The notes below the pieces were generated by a model. That model made no database searches. It saw only the letters and a list, made by a program, of their open reading frames with translations, and was not told where the DNA came from. A program made the translations under genes and the position numbers. From the NCBI GenBank assembly GCA_002422725.1, contig DITE01000045.1:1-49551 (forward strand): a stretch of 49,551 nt of DNA, in the 5' to 3' direction. The stretch comes from Bacteroidales bacterium UBA6192 (GTDB lineage: Bacteria > Bacteroidota > Bacteroidia > Bacteroidales > F082). Shown here piece after piece: positions 1 through 9,464 of this stretch. Every line of letters starts with the position of its first letter. Within the stretch, counting starts at the first letter, position 1.

Positions 1-143
1 TTTTGCATTCACCCTGCCGCCGGCCCGCTGTTCGTGTGGGCCACCGCACCCGACCCATTAAGATGAAAACTCATAGCACAGAGGTCACTTACTATATTTC
101 TTTTTAAAAAGCATGTTGTAATGGTGATAATCCGAAAACCGCT

Positions 144-917
144 TTACTTCCGGTGAATGATGGTGGCACTTGGCTGAGCAGTTGGCATGAGCAGGAGGTC
201 GTTCACGTTCACATGTGGTGGCAGGTTTGCGGCAAACCACACAGCTTCGGCAACATCAGCCCCACTGAGAGATGTAAATCCGCGATAAACCAGCTTTGCC
301 CGCTCTTCATCATCTTTAAATCTTACTGTTGAGAACTCTGTCTCGACAGCTCCGGGCGCAACCTGACTCACCTTCACCCCAAAAGGTGCAAGATCAATCC
401 GCATGCCCTTGGTGAGCCCGTCAACCGCAAATTTGGTAGCACTATAAACATTACCAGCCGGATAGTTTTCTTTTCCGGCCACCGAGCCTATGTTGATGAT
501 GTGCCCGCTTCTGCGCGCTACCATCAAAGGCGAAATGACCCGGGTAATATACAACAAACCCTTGATGTTGGTATCGATCATGCGTTCCCAGTCATCAATC
601 ACTCCCTCGTGTATGGGCTCAAGACCAACGGCCAGACCAGCGTTGTTTACCAACAGATCGATGGTTAGCCGTTGTTTCTGAATATACAACAGCAAATTCC
701 GGGATGCCTCCAGTTGACGCACATCAAGGCAAAGCTGTTGAACATCAACGGGATACTCACTAACTATTGCCTGACATACCTCGTCCAGCCTGTCAGCCCT
801 TCTGGCCAGCAGCAGCAGGTTCCAGCCTCCGGCAGCAAATCGACGGGCACAGGCTTCGCCGATGCCGCTACTGGCACCGGTGATGAGAGCGGTTTTGGGT
901 TCGTGGGTCATGTTCAT
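144..917 (-). CDS. Short-chain dehydrogenase/reductase (SDR family)
   Basis: A 257-residue NAD(P)-dependent oxidoreductase of the classical SDR family, expected to be cytosolic and to interconvert an alcohol and a carbonyl. The N-terminal dinucleotide-binding motif TGASSGIG is at residues 13-20, the NNAG motif is at 91-94, and the catalytic Ser145, Tyr158 and Lys162 (YSATK) are in place. The length is normal for the family. Overall it looks like the YdfG/serine 3-dehydrogenase-like subgroup often annotated in Bacteroidota, but the substrate cannot be read from the sequence. Met1 and Met3 are both possible starts. The gene is alone, with no partner in obvious operon spacing. Confidence 0.9.
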   Translation of the reverse strand: MNMTHEPKTALITGASSGIGEACARRFAAGGWNLLLLARRADRLDEVCQAIVSEYPVDVQQLCLDVRQLEASRNLLLYIQKQRLTIDLLVNNAGLAVGLEPIHEGVIDDWERMIDTNIKGLLYITRVISPLMVARRSGHIINIGSVAGKENYPAGNVYSATKFAVDGLTKGMRIDLAPFGVKVSQVAPGAVETEFSTVRFKDDEERAKLVYRGFTSLSGADVAEAVWFAANLPPHVNVNDLLLMPTAQPSATIIHRK

Positions 918-1005
918 CAGGGGTTTTGGGCTAAAGATTTTCGCAGGAGGACGGATTATATGCGACAGTATATTTTCTTGTATCTTCCTTTATATCAGAC
1001 ATATG

Positions 1006-2997
1006 TTAATTAAAATCCAATGTATAACTTATACCTCCTGTGATCCATCGTCCGGGCATTTGTACATTGGCAATGTCATAATACGGTGTATTGAACAGAT
1101 TGGTTGCACCAGCAACTATTTTCCATTGTTTATGTTGCCATGTTAAACGGGCATCAAGCATCCAAAGCGGATCATACGGAATACTTTGTTTTAACTCAGC
1201 ATGATACCAGCCACCTTCGCGTTCACGATAAGTAAGATTCCATGAAAACGACAAGCCGGTAGTTAAGTGATGGCGGGAAGTGATTACAAACTTGAAACGA
1301 ACATAATCCAGTGCGTAGGCTGACTGCAGGTTCCCGCTTTGTTTTGAGTTGTTGTAAAAAGCTGAAGCCAGTGCAAACTGTTCCGGCATATACCAGACTG
1401 AATTTTCAGGGGCATAATACCCTATTTGACCTTCGACACCTTTGGTACGAATACTAGTATGGTTCATGCTAATCCATTTCACCGAGTCGGCCGGCCTTAC
1501 CCAATCGATGATATTTTTGCCTTCACGCAGAAAAACAGTAGCATTTGCCCTGATCCGTTTCCTGTCGAATTTAATCCCGCTTTCCCAATTCAGGCTGGTT
1601 TCGGGTTTCAGTTGTGGATTGGCTTCATTCACGGGTCCTTTGTAGTATAAGTCGGTGAAGGTGGGCAGCCTGAGCGATTGATTCACCGAGGCAAACGCCC
1701 TCCAGTTTCTGTGAAGATTCACCCCCAGATCGATTCCGGGATGCACATACCAGCCAAAGTCGCTGTTCCAGTAAGCAAGCAAGCCTGCCGAGAAACTGAT
1801 TACCCGGGCATAAACGGCATATTCGGCAAAACCATTGAGGTTGTGGCGCGTTTTACCAAAGTTAAATAGCGTTTCCTTGTTTCCTGTCGAGATGGGCTTG
1901 TTCAGTGGCTCGCCCAATACATTGCTCAGGATGCTTTCTCTGCGCCACGAAAACCCGATTGCCGTGCGGCCAAAACGCCCGTTACGACTCAGGTTGGCCT
2001 CAGTACCCATCACATCTGTGCGGTGGTAGTTGTGGCCTGCATAATGGAACAATCCGCTAGCCGTTGGAAATCCGGCAGTATCGCCATTCATCACATAAAC
2101 ACTACCTTGTTTGTTGTACCAGCCATCTCCTTCGCGGAAGAGCTCAAACCGGTCGTGATTCCTGCGCCAGTAGATAGCGGCTTTAATCTTGACCGGTCCG
2201 TTGGATTCATAGTGTAGATTGGTCATACCGGTTTTTACCTGTTCAAATTGCCATGGATAGGTTCCGGTGTAAAACTTATAGGCACCGAAAGATCTGTTTA
2301 TCAGTCCACCTGTTAAAGAAAGCTTACCACTTTTCAAAGTGTAATCTAGTCGATTCATCAGCTGAAGTTGATTGAAATCGGTGTTGGTGATATAACCATC
2401 AGATGACGACCTGCTTATTGAGGTAACATTAGCCCATTTTTTTTTGTGAAGGTTCAGGGCCAGTTGTTGGCTGTTAAGCCCATTTTCGCCCAGCATGATG
2501 CCTGCCTGCAGCCTGTTAATTTTCGCATTCCGGGTGATCAGATTAATGGCGCCACTGAAAGCATTTGGGCCAAATGTGCGGGATCCGGGGCCTTCGAGTA
2601 TCTCTATTCTTTCGATGTCGTCGAGCCCTAAGGGCAGGTTCAGGGTATGGTGACCGGTTTGCGGGTCGTTCATCTGCACCCCGTCGATAAGCACCATGGT
2701 TTGTTCAAAAGTGCCTCCCCTGATGCTCAGGTCACCCTGAATACCAGCAGCACCACGCTGACGGATATCAATCGAAGGGATCATGCTGAGTAACTCGGTG
2801 AGGTTCAACGCCGGACTTTTTTCGATGTCGTTGCGGCTGATCACATGCATCACCCGGATGTTTTCGCTGTAAAGGTGTGGAATTCTGGAGGATTGTATTT
2901 CAATTTCGCTGATCTGGATGGTGTCCTGTTGGGCAAAACCATCTGGTTTGAAGCATAAAAAGAAGACAAAAATTAATAATATATATCTCTGTTTCAT
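1006..2997 (-). CDS. TonB-dependent outer-membrane receptor
   Basis: An outer-membrane beta-barrel importer driven by TonB. I chose the start at 2997, giving 663 residues, because it is followed at once by a signal peptide (MKQRYILLIFVFFLCF...GFAQQ). Starts further upstream would read back through the purL terminator. After the signal comes a TonB-box-like stretch, then a plug domain (NLTELLSMIPSIDIRQRG, LIDGVQMNDPQTG, RIEILEGPGSRTFGPNAFSG), then the barrel, ending in an aromatic-rich C-terminus. It lacks the N-terminal carboxypeptidase-regulatory domain of SusC proteins, so it is the BtuB/siderophore-receptor type, and there is no SusD beside it. No cobalamin riboswitch was recognised upstream. 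The ligand is unknown. Confidence 0.88.
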   Translation of the reverse strand: MKQRYILLIFVFFLCFKPDGFAQQDTIQISEIEIQSSRIPHLYSENIRVMHVISRNDIEKSPALNLTELLSMIPSIDIRQRGAAGIQGDLSIRGGTFEQTMVLIDGVQMNDPQTGHHTLNLPLGLDDIERIEILEGPGSRTFGPNAFSGAINLITRNAKINRLQAGIMLGENGLNSQQLALNLHKKKWANVTSISRSSSDGYITNTDFNQLQLMNRLDYTLKSGKLSLTGGLINRSFGAYKFYTGTYPWQFEQVKTGMTNLHYESNGPVKIKAAIYWRRNHDRFELFREGDGWYNKQGSVYVMNGDTAGFPTASGLFHYAGHNYHRTDVMGTEANLSRNGRFGRTAIGFSWRRESILSNVLGEPLNKPISTGNKETLFNFGKTRHNLNGFAEYAVYARVISFSAGLLAYWNSDFGWYVHPGIDLGVNLHRNWRAFASVNQSLRLPTFTDLYYKGPVNEANPQLKPETSLNWESGIKFDRKRIRANATVFLREGKNIIDWVRPADSVKWISMNHTSIRTKGVEGQIGYYAPENSVWYMPEQFALASAFYNNSKQSGNLQSAYALDYVRFKFVITSRHHLTTGLSFSWNLTYREREGGWYHAELKQSIPYDPLWMLDARLTWQHKQWKIVAGATNLFNTPYYDIANVQMPGRWITGGISYTLDFN

Positions 2998-3007
2998 ATC
3001 ATTCATT

Positions 3008-3041
3008 AAAAAAACCTTCGGTTTCTGATTCCCGAAGGTTT
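3008..3041 (-). terminator. Intrinsic terminator downstream of purL
   Basis: A perfect 10-bp stem (AAACCTTCGG at 3012-3021 paired with 3032-3041) has a 10-nt loop. Read on the minus strand it is followed by a run of T (plus-strand A at 3008-3014). It lies 28 bp after the purL stop and just ahead of the TonB receptor start, so it separates the two transcription units. Confidence 0.85.
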
Positions 3042-3068
3042 GTGTAAGTAATTCCCTGACGTCATCAG

Positions 3069-6000
3069 TTATTTTTCGGTTGTCTGATTGGCAATCCAGT
3101 TTCTTGCATTCACGAAAGCTTCTATCCATGGGCTCACTTCATCCTGTTTCCGGTCGTTTGGGTAGTGTGCCCACTGCCAGGGCAGGAAAGCCCTTTCGAG
3201 ATGGGGCATCATGGCCAGATGACGCCCATCGTTGGATGAAACGGCAGCTGCAGCCCAATCGCTTCCGTTGGGATTTCCGGGATATTCTTCGTGACCGTAG
3301 GTCATCACGATATTGTATTTGTCGATAAAACAAGGGAAACTGAACTTGCCTTCTCCATGTGCTACCCAGATACCCAGGCGTTTTCCGGCAAGGGATTGCA
3401 GCATAATGCTGTTGTTTTCGGGTATATCAACGCTAAGGAAGGCCGATTCGAACTTATGTGAATCGTTCCGGAGCATGACTGGTTTTTCGGGATGTTCGGG
3501 ATATATCAGGTTGAGTTCGATCATCAGCTGGCAGCCATTGCAAACACCCAGGCTGAGTGTGTCGGGCCGTGCATAGAAATTATTGAGGGCAATCCTGGCT
3601 TTTTCATTGTACAGAAAAGCACCAGCCCAGCCTTTTGCCGACCCCAGCACGTCGGAATTGGAGAACCCGCCAACAAAAACAATCATCTTCACATCGCTCA
3701 GGTCTTCCAACCCACTTATCAAATCAGTCATATGGACATCCTTCACATCGAAACCTGCCAGATAGAGGGCATAGGCCATCTCACGGTCACCGTTTACACC
3801 CTTTTCGCGAATGATGGCTGCTTTGTAACCGGTTGTTTTCCTGCGGTTTACTTCAATACCAAATTGACTTGCTTTTCCTGTAAACTGTTTGTTAAAGCTG
3901 AATTCAAGGTCATGCCGCTTATAATGCCTGAAGCGCTCGAGCGCCTTCCTTTCGCCACTCTGAAGTTTATCGAGCAGGTACGAAGATGTAAACCAGGTGT
4001 CGCGCAGGGCGTCGATGTCGAATCGGAAGGCTGCATGAGCATGCACAACGGTTAGCAAACGGTCTTTTGCCGGTTTGCCCAGCAGGCAGAAGTTCAATGA
4101 GTTTTGACTAAGGATTTTTTCAACGGCTTCGATATTTGAAACCTGTATAAGTACTGCAGGTTTTTCGCTGAAAAGCAGGCTTATGGTGTCGGCTTGCCCA
4201 AGCTCATCTAGTTTCACACTCAAGCCATGTTCGCTGTTAGGAAAATTCATTTCGAGCAAGGCTGTAATTAACCCACCAGCCGATACGTCATGTCCGGAGA
4301 GAATATAGTTCTGCCGGATGAGCAGTTGCACAGTTTCGAAAGCCCTGGCAAAATATGCACTATCCAATATATCAGGTGATTGATCTCCAATATGGTTCAA
4401 AATCTGAGCGAAACTACTGCCTCCAAGGTGAAAGCTGTCCGACGACAGATCAATGTAAATCAGGTGGCTTTGTAAATCGTGAACCAACACAGGACTGATG
4501 GCTTTGCGGACATCGCTCACTTCGCCCACGGCAGAAACGATAACGGTTCCCGGTGAGAGTACTTTTGTTCCATCCGGATATTTCTGTGTCATCGACAGCG
4601 AATCTTTTCCTGTGGGGACATTAATACCCAGTTCGATACAGAAATCGCTCAGGGCTTTCACGGCCATATACAGCCGGCTGTTTTCACCCTCATTTTTGGC
4701 TGGCCACATCCAGTTAGCACTCAATGAGATGCCCTTGAGTCCGCCTTCGATAGGAGCCCACAAAACATTGGAAAGTGCTTCGGCGACCGACAGACGTGAA
4801 CCCTTGCGTGGATCAATAAGTCCGGCTACAGGAGCATGGCCTATGGCAGTTGCTATACCTTTTATTCCCTGATAATCAATGGTGGTGATCCCCAGGTTGT
4901 TCAGCGGGAGCTGAATTTCGCCGCAACACTGTTGCATGGCAACACGACCTGATACCGAACGATCAACCTTGTTGGTAAGCCAGTCCTTGCAGGCAACAGC
5001 TTCGAGCTGAAGTACCTGATTAAGGTAAAAATGGATGCTGTCGGGCGAATAGGACAGTTTTTTGAAATGATATGGTTTACAGTGGTCAGTCAGTACTGTT
5101 TTTGGTGGTTTACCAAAGAGGTCTTCAATCGAAAGGTCAACCGGACAATGATCTTCCCCACGGCTGAACCTGAGTTGGTGGTTCCCGGATATCTGACCGA
5201 CCTCATAAATTGGTGCACGTTCGCGTTGTGCGGTTCTGTTTAACAGTTCCATGTCATTTTGCCTGATAACCAGCCCCATGCGTTCCTGTGATTCGTTTCC
5301 GATGATCTCTTTGTCTGACAGGGTTGGGTCGCCCACAGGCAATTTGTCGATTTGGATCAATCCACCGGTTTCTTCAACAAGCTCCGAGAGGCTGTTGAGA
5401 TGTCCTCCTGCACCATGGTCATGAATGGAGCGGATGGGATTTATGGTACTTTCGGCCATAGCGCGTATCACATTGGCCACTCTCTTCTGCATTTCGGGGT
5501 TGGCACGTTGCACAGCATTCAGTTCAATAGCATTACTGAACTCACCTGTATCGACGCTTGAAACGGCACCTCCTCCCATACCAATGCGGTAGTTGTCGCC
5601 ACCCAGCACCACCACGATATCGCCCGGTTCGGGAATTTCTTTCTGGCTGTCGTTTTCATTGGCGTAGCCTACACCGCCGGCGAGCATAATCACTTTGTCG
5701 TAACCAAACTGTCTGCCTTCGTGATGTTCGAAGGTCAGGAGGCTTCCATTGATGAGTGGCTGACCAAATTTATTGCCAAAGTCAGATGCGCCATTCGAAG
5801 CCTTGATCAAAATCTCTGAAGGCTTGTGATAAAGCCAATCCCTTTCGGGGCAGTTCTGTTCCCAGCCTCTGTTGTTTTCCGATCGGGCATAGGAAGTCAT
5901 ATACACGGCTGTTCCGGCCAGCGGAATGCTCGCTTTGCCACCGGCCATGCGGTCGCGGATTTCGCCCCCACTGCCAGTCGAAGCGCCGTTGAATGGTTCC

Positions 6001-6764
6001 ACCGTAGTGGGAAAATTATGGGTTTCCGCTTTCAGCGATATAACAGTGGAGATGTCCCTCAGACTAAAATAGCTTGCGCAATCAGGACGGTCGGGGGCAA
6101 ACTGGGTGGCTTTTGGTCCCAGGATGAAAGCCACGTTGTCCTTGTAGGCCGACACCAGTCGATTTTTGTTAACGCCTGATGTTTTCCTGATCATACCGAA
6201 AAGGGTTTCCGGCATGGTTTTGCCATCGATGATAAAGGTGCCGTTAAAGATCTTGTGACGGCAATGTTCTGAGTTCACCTGTGCAAAGCCATATACCTCA
6301 CTATCAGTTAGTTTTCGTCCGATTTTATGACTTATCCCGATCAGATAGTCCACTTCATCGGCACTAAGGGCAAGGCCTTCTTCGTTGTTATAAGCCTGAA
6401 TATCCTGAATATATCTGATGGGTTCGGGCGTGCGGTCGATTTTAAAAACATCCTGACCCGGGTTCTGGTACAGGAGTTGAAGCATGGGGTCGAAACGTGC
6501 TGTTTCTTTGTCGGTTTTATGAAATTCTTCGATCCTGCTGATGCCTGTAATACCCATATTCTGAGTGATTTCGACAGCATTTGTGCTCCAGGGCGTGATC
6601 ATTTCGCGGCGCGGTCCGATAAAGTATCCCCTGACTGATTCCTCCGGCACTACTATTGCATGACCAAAAAGCCAGATGAGTTTTATTGTGTCTTCAGAAG
6701 AGAGTTTTGTACTGGTTTCCAGAACGATCAGCTTGTTGGGCGAGGGTTGAAAGAACAGGATCAT
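3069..6764 (-). CDS. purL: Phosphoribosylformylglycinamidine synthase (large single-chain PurL)
   Basis: Catalyses the ATP- and glutamine-dependent conversion of FGAR to FGAM in purine synthesis, in the cytosol. I set the start at 6764 (MILFFQPSPNK), giving 1231 residues, the usual size for the single-chain form. The longer frame adds 30 residues of unlikely sequence. Visible signatures include the NSEHCRH motif, the AETHNFPTTVEPFNGASTG motif with its glycine-rich GGEIRDR continuation, and a C-terminal class I glutamine amidotransferase domain with the nucleophile context LGVCNGCQLM and a later HGEGKF segment. The gene stands alone with its own intrinsic terminator. No purine riboswitch was recognised upstream. 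Confidence 0.96.
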   Translation of the reverse strand: MILFFQPSPNKLIVLETSTKLSSEDTIKLIWLFGHAIVVPEESVRGYFIGPRREMITPWSTNAVEITQNMGITGISRIEEFHKTDKETARFDPMLQLLYQNPGQDVFKIDRTPEPIRYIQDIQAYNNEEGLALSADEVDYLIGISHKIGRKLTDSEVYGFAQVNSEHCRHKIFNGTFIIDGKTMPETLFGMIRKTSGVNKNRLVSAYKDNVAFILGPKATQFAPDRPDCASYFSLRDISTVISLKAETHNFPTTVEPFNGASTGSGGEIRDRMAGGKASIPLAGTAVYMTSYARSENNRGWEQNCPERDWLYHKPSEILIKASNGASDFGNKFGQPLINGSLLTFEHHEGRQFGYDKVIMLAGGVGYANENDSQKEIPEPGDIVVVLGGDNYRIGMGGGAVSSVDTGEFSNAIELNAVQRANPEMQKRVANVIRAMAESTINPIRSIHDHGAGGHLNSLSELVEETGGLIQIDKLPVGDPTLSDKEIIGNESQERMGLVIRQNDMELLNRTAQRERAPIYEVGQISGNHQLRFSRGEDHCPVDLSIEDLFGKPPKTVLTDHCKPYHFKKLSYSPDSIHFYLNQVLQLEAVACKDWLTNKVDRSVSGRVAMQQCCGEIQLPLNNLGITTIDYQGIKGIATAIGHAPVAGLIDPRKGSRLSVAEALSNVLWAPIEGGLKGISLSANWMWPAKNEGENSRLYMAVKALSDFCIELGINVPTGKDSLSMTQKYPDGTKVLSPGTVIVSAVGEVSDVRKAISPVLVHDLQSHLIYIDLSSDSFHLGGSSFAQILNHIGDQSPDILDSAYFARAFETVQLLIRQNYILSGHDVSAGGLITALLEMNFPNSEHGLSVKLDELGQADTISLLFSEKPAVLIQVSNIEAVEKILSQNSLNFCLLGKPAKDRLLTVVHAHAAFRFDIDALRDTWFTSSYLLDKLQSGERKALERFRHYKRHDLEFSFNKQFTGKASQFGIEVNRRKTTGYKAAIIREKGVNGDREMAYALYLAGFDVKDVHMTDLISGLEDLSDVKMIVFVGGFSNSDVLGSAKGWAGAFLYNEKARIALNNFYARPDTLSLGVCNGCQLMIELNLIYPEHPEKPVMLRNDSHKFESAFLSVDIPENNSIMLQSLAGKRLGIWVAHGEGKFSFPCFIDKYNIVMTYGHEEYPGNPNGSDWAAAAVSSNDGRHLAMMPHLERAFLPWQWAHYPNDRKQDEVSPWIEAFVNARNWIANQTTEK

Positions 6765-6804
6765 GTTGTTTGTTTTTGTGGAAATACGACAATAGAACCC
6801 GCTG

Positions 6805-6812
6805 CAAAGATA
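6805..6812 (-). promoter_or_regulatory. Possible purL promoter -7 box
   Basis: On the minus strand this reads TATCTTTG, a match to the Bacteroidota -7 consensus TAnnTTTG, about 40 nt ahead of the purL start. A matching -33 TTTG box at the right spacing is not evident, so the call is weak. The remaining sequence up to 7050 holds no recognisable gene. Confidence 0.35.
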
Positions 6813-7050
6813 TAAAAAAGTGGCAATTATCCAGCTTTTTTTGACCCCATTCAACTACTGGTTTTGACCCTCTCAAGGCTATTACGAAGCAGCCGGCAAG
6901 GATAGCGGGTCAGAATTCTGAGTTGGCTGCATGAGGCTTCAGTAGACTTAATCCCCAGACAGGCAATGATTTATTATTACTATAGTGCTTTGTTCAATGG
7001 GCTAGTTTGAATACAAAGTGTTGAAATGGAGCGGTCAGACTCTTCGAGGT

Positions 7051-7995
7051 TTACAGGTCTTTTCCTGAAATCCCAAAAACTTCGTTGGCATTGTCGTTGC
7101 CGACAGGTTCAAGGTGTATCAGAACGTCATACACATTGGACAGCTTACGTTTGATATTGTCTTCCACCTGATGTGAGATGCGGTGGGCTTCGTCGAGCGA
7201 CAATTGCCCATCGATTTCAATGTCGAGGGCAACGATGTAATAATGAGCCATCTTCCTGACGCGTATGCGGTGCGGGTTCCCTGCTTCTTTGACCTGCTTC
7301 ACTGCTTCGGTGATGGTTTTGTACACGCCTGGGTCCTCAACACCATCCATTAGTTCACGGCTGGTTTTGATAATGATTTTAACGGCAACAATCATAATCC
7401 AGATGCTAACCATCAGGGCAGTGAGGGCATCCAGCACCGGCATGTTAAACAGGTGGGTAAAGATAAGTCCGAGAAGCACCGAAACAGAAATGACAACATC
7501 GTTTTGCATATTCCTCCCGTTGGCGCGGAGCATGCTGCTGTCGATCTTTTTGCCAATGCTGTTGAGGTAAAAAGCAAGAAGTTGTTTCCCGACAATGGAA
7601 ACCAGGACAACTACCACGGCAATAATCGAAGGCAGTTCGCGTGCTTCATTCTCCAAAAGACGATGCACGGTTGAAATAGCCAATTGGGCGCCGGCAAAAA
7701 AGATGACAAAGGCGAGGAGTTTCGAGGCAACTGTATCGGCCTTATCATAGCCGTAGACATGCCTGATATTGGGTGGTTTGGAAATGATTCGGGCAGTGAC
7801 CAGAGTGATCAGTGATGTGATGATGTCGCTGGCCGAGTCGATGCCGTCGGCCACCACAGCAAGGCTTCCTGCCAGAAGTCCGACAACAATCTTGAGCACC
7901 GACAACAGGGCATTGACCACAATGCTAAGCCATGATGCCTGTATGATTTGATGTTCGCGCGTAGCGTCCTTTGCCACAAGGATTGTTTTGGGCAA
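7051..7995 (-). CDS. Cation diffusion facilitator (CDF) family metal transporter
   Basis: An inner-membrane divalent-cation/proton antiporter (Zn, Fe, Co or Mn type), up to 314 residues. It has about six hydrophobic segments in the first two thirds. The metal-site motif DGIDSASD is in the second helix region and HVYGYDKAD follows in the loop, both typical of the FieF/MMT1 branch. The C-terminal cytoplasmic dimerisation domain (VALDIEIDGQLSLDEAHRISH) ends in IHLEPVG. There is no ATG at the N-terminus. The frame begins with TTG at 7995, and a GTG at 7977 would also serve. A TAnnTTTG-like box (minus strand, 7993-8000) overlaps the TTG, which slightly favours the GTG start. Metal specificity is not predictable here. 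Confidence 0.9.
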   Translation of the reverse strand: MPKTILVAKDATREHQIIQASWLSIVVNALLSVLKIVVGLLAGSLAVVADGIDSASDIITSLITLVTARIISKPPNIRHVYGYDKADTVASKLLAFVIFFAGAQLAISTVHRLLENEARELPSIIAVVVVLVSIVGKQLLAFYLNSIGKKIDSSMLRANGRNMQNDVVISVSVLLGLIFTHLFNMPVLDALTALMVSIWIMIVAVKIIIKTSRELMDGVEDPGVYKTITEAVKQVKEAGNPHRIRVRKMAHYYIVALDIEIDGQLSLDEAHRISHQVEDNIKRKLSNVYDVLIHLEPVGNDNANEVFGISGKDL

Positions 7996-8085
7996 AAATA
8001 GGGAATTTTGCTATGGAAAGGACGCTTTCAAGTGAATGAAAAGCATTGGGGTCAAAAGGGAAGGTTTCCCGACAGGGTTATTGCC

Positions 8086-9042
8086 TCAATCATTCACGGC
8101 GGCCAAAAACCTTTCGGCTTCGAGGGCAGCCATGCAGCCTGTTCCGGCAGCTGTCACCGCCTGGCGAAACACCTTGTCCTGAACATCGCCACAGGCAAAA
8201 ATACCAGGGATACGGGTGGCTGTTGAATCGGGTTTGGTGATGATGTAGCCGGTTTCGTCCATGTCGAGCACTCCTTCAAACATTTCGCTGTTGGGCTTGT
8301 GACCAATGGCTACAAAGAAACCATCGATATCAATTACTTTTTCTTCGTGGGTTTTGTTGTTGATCAGCACGGCTCCTTTAAGGGATTTCATGAAGCCGGA
8401 TTCGTCACCGAATAATTCTTTGGTCTGGTGATTCCACAACACTTCGATATTGGGCGTACTGAGCACACGTTTTTGCATGGCTTTCGACGCTCTGAGCTCG
8501 TCGCGGCGCACGATCAGGTAAACTTTGCGACAAAGCTTGGCCAGGTATGAGGCTTCTTCTGCTGCTGTGTCGCCACCGCCCACCACGGCAACATCTTTGC
8601 CGCGGTAAAAGAAACCATCACAGGTGGCACAGGCTGACACACCCCCTCCTTTGAATTTTTCTTCCGATTCAAGCCCAAGGTATTTGGCAGTTGCACCAGT
8701 GGCTATGATAATTGTTTCGGCCAACATTTCCTTTCCATCATCGGCCTTCACCCTGAATGGTCTGGCTGTGGTGTCCACCTCGGTAATCATGCCCCAGCGG
8801 GTGTCAGTGCCAAATCGCTCGGCCTGTTTCTTCAATTCTTCCATCATTTCGGGACCTGTTATGCCATCAGGATAGCCCGGGAAGTTTTCGACTTCGGTGG
8901 TGGTTGTCAGCTGTCCGCCAGGCTGCATGCCCTGGTAAATAACGGGCTTGAGGTCGGCACGCGCTGCATAGATAGCGGCAGTGTAACCGGCAGGACCCGA
9001 TCCGATGATCAGGCATTCGATGTGTTCAATGGGGTTGCTCAT
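8086..9042 (-). CDS. trxB: Thioredoxin reductase (NADPH)
   Basis: A flavoprotein that reduces thioredoxin with NADPH, in the cytosol. The start at 9042 (MSNPIEHIECLIIGSG) gives 318 residues, the normal size. The FAD-binding GSGPAG is at residues 14-19, the redox-active Cys138-Ala-Thr-Cys141 (CATCDG) is canonical, and the NADPH-binding GGGDTAAEEA follows, with the basic RRDELRAS stretch that contacts the 2'-phosphate. The C-terminal FAD motif GIFACGDVQD is also present. It is monocistronic, with the CDF gene downstream on the same strand after about 90 bp. Confidence 0.96.
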   Translation of the reverse strand: MSNPIEHIECLIIGSGPAGYTAAIYAARADLKPVIYQGMQPGGQLTTTTEVENFPGYPDGITGPEMMEELKKQAERFGTDTRWGMITEVDTTARPFRVKADDGKEMLAETIIIATGATAKYLGLESEEKFKGGGVSACATCDGFFYRGKDVAVVGGGDTAAEEASYLAKLCRKVYLIVRRDELRASKAMQKRVLSTPNIEVLWNHQTKELFGDESGFMKSLKGAVLINNKTHEEKVIDIDGFFVAIGHKPNSEMFEGVLDMDETGYIITKPDSTATRIPGIFACGDVQDKVFRQAVTAAGTGCMAALEAERFLAAVND

Positions 9043-9096
9043 AGGGTTCAATATGATTGATGATTGCTTGATTTGGTCTGAACTAAAACAGTGCCA

Positions 9097-9104
9097 CAAA
9101 GGTA
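9097..9104 (-). promoter_or_regulatory. Possible trxB promoter -7 box
   Basis: The minus strand reads TACCTTTG, matching TAnnTTTG, about 55 nt upstream of the trxB start. A CAAA (minus TTTG) further upstream at 9130-9133 is at a longer spacing than usual, so only the -7 box is supported. Confidence 0.4.
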
Positions 9105-9464
9105 AAAGTTAATCAGTAATGGGATATAACAAACTTTTAAGATCGTAAAACTGACAAGTTGGCGCAAGCCGGTTGGTGATACGTAAGCGATTTAAACAAT
9201 TTGTCAGGAAATGACAGAAAGGGGTGAGGTGTTTACCAGATGAGGTGTTTCCACATCAGACTTCTCAAATCACTTTACTAACATTTGCCCAGTTTTATTA
9301 CCATTGCAGCAAGTTCTGATGCAGTCAAGTGATTACCGACAAGCCGGAAATTTATTCAATGCAAGCTAAAGCCAGACAAAGTATGCACCACAGCAAACAA
9401 GACATTCAATAAACCTACCTCGGACCCAGGCAAATCCTTCAGCAGCCATTCCAGTGCGAAAGGC
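9105..9464. other. Intergenic region, no gene seen
   Basis: About 360 bp between trxB and the large oxidoreductase subunit. No convincing reading frame, hairpin terminator or RNA was seen. The only pattern noticed is a short direct repeat (GAGGTGTTT, twice, period about 16 bp) near 9227-9250. Confidence 0.6.

Noticed and set aside
1006..3000. Cobalamin riboswitch-controlled BtuB
   Set aside because: The upstream hairpin is the purL terminator; no B12-box or riboswitch-like structure was recognised.
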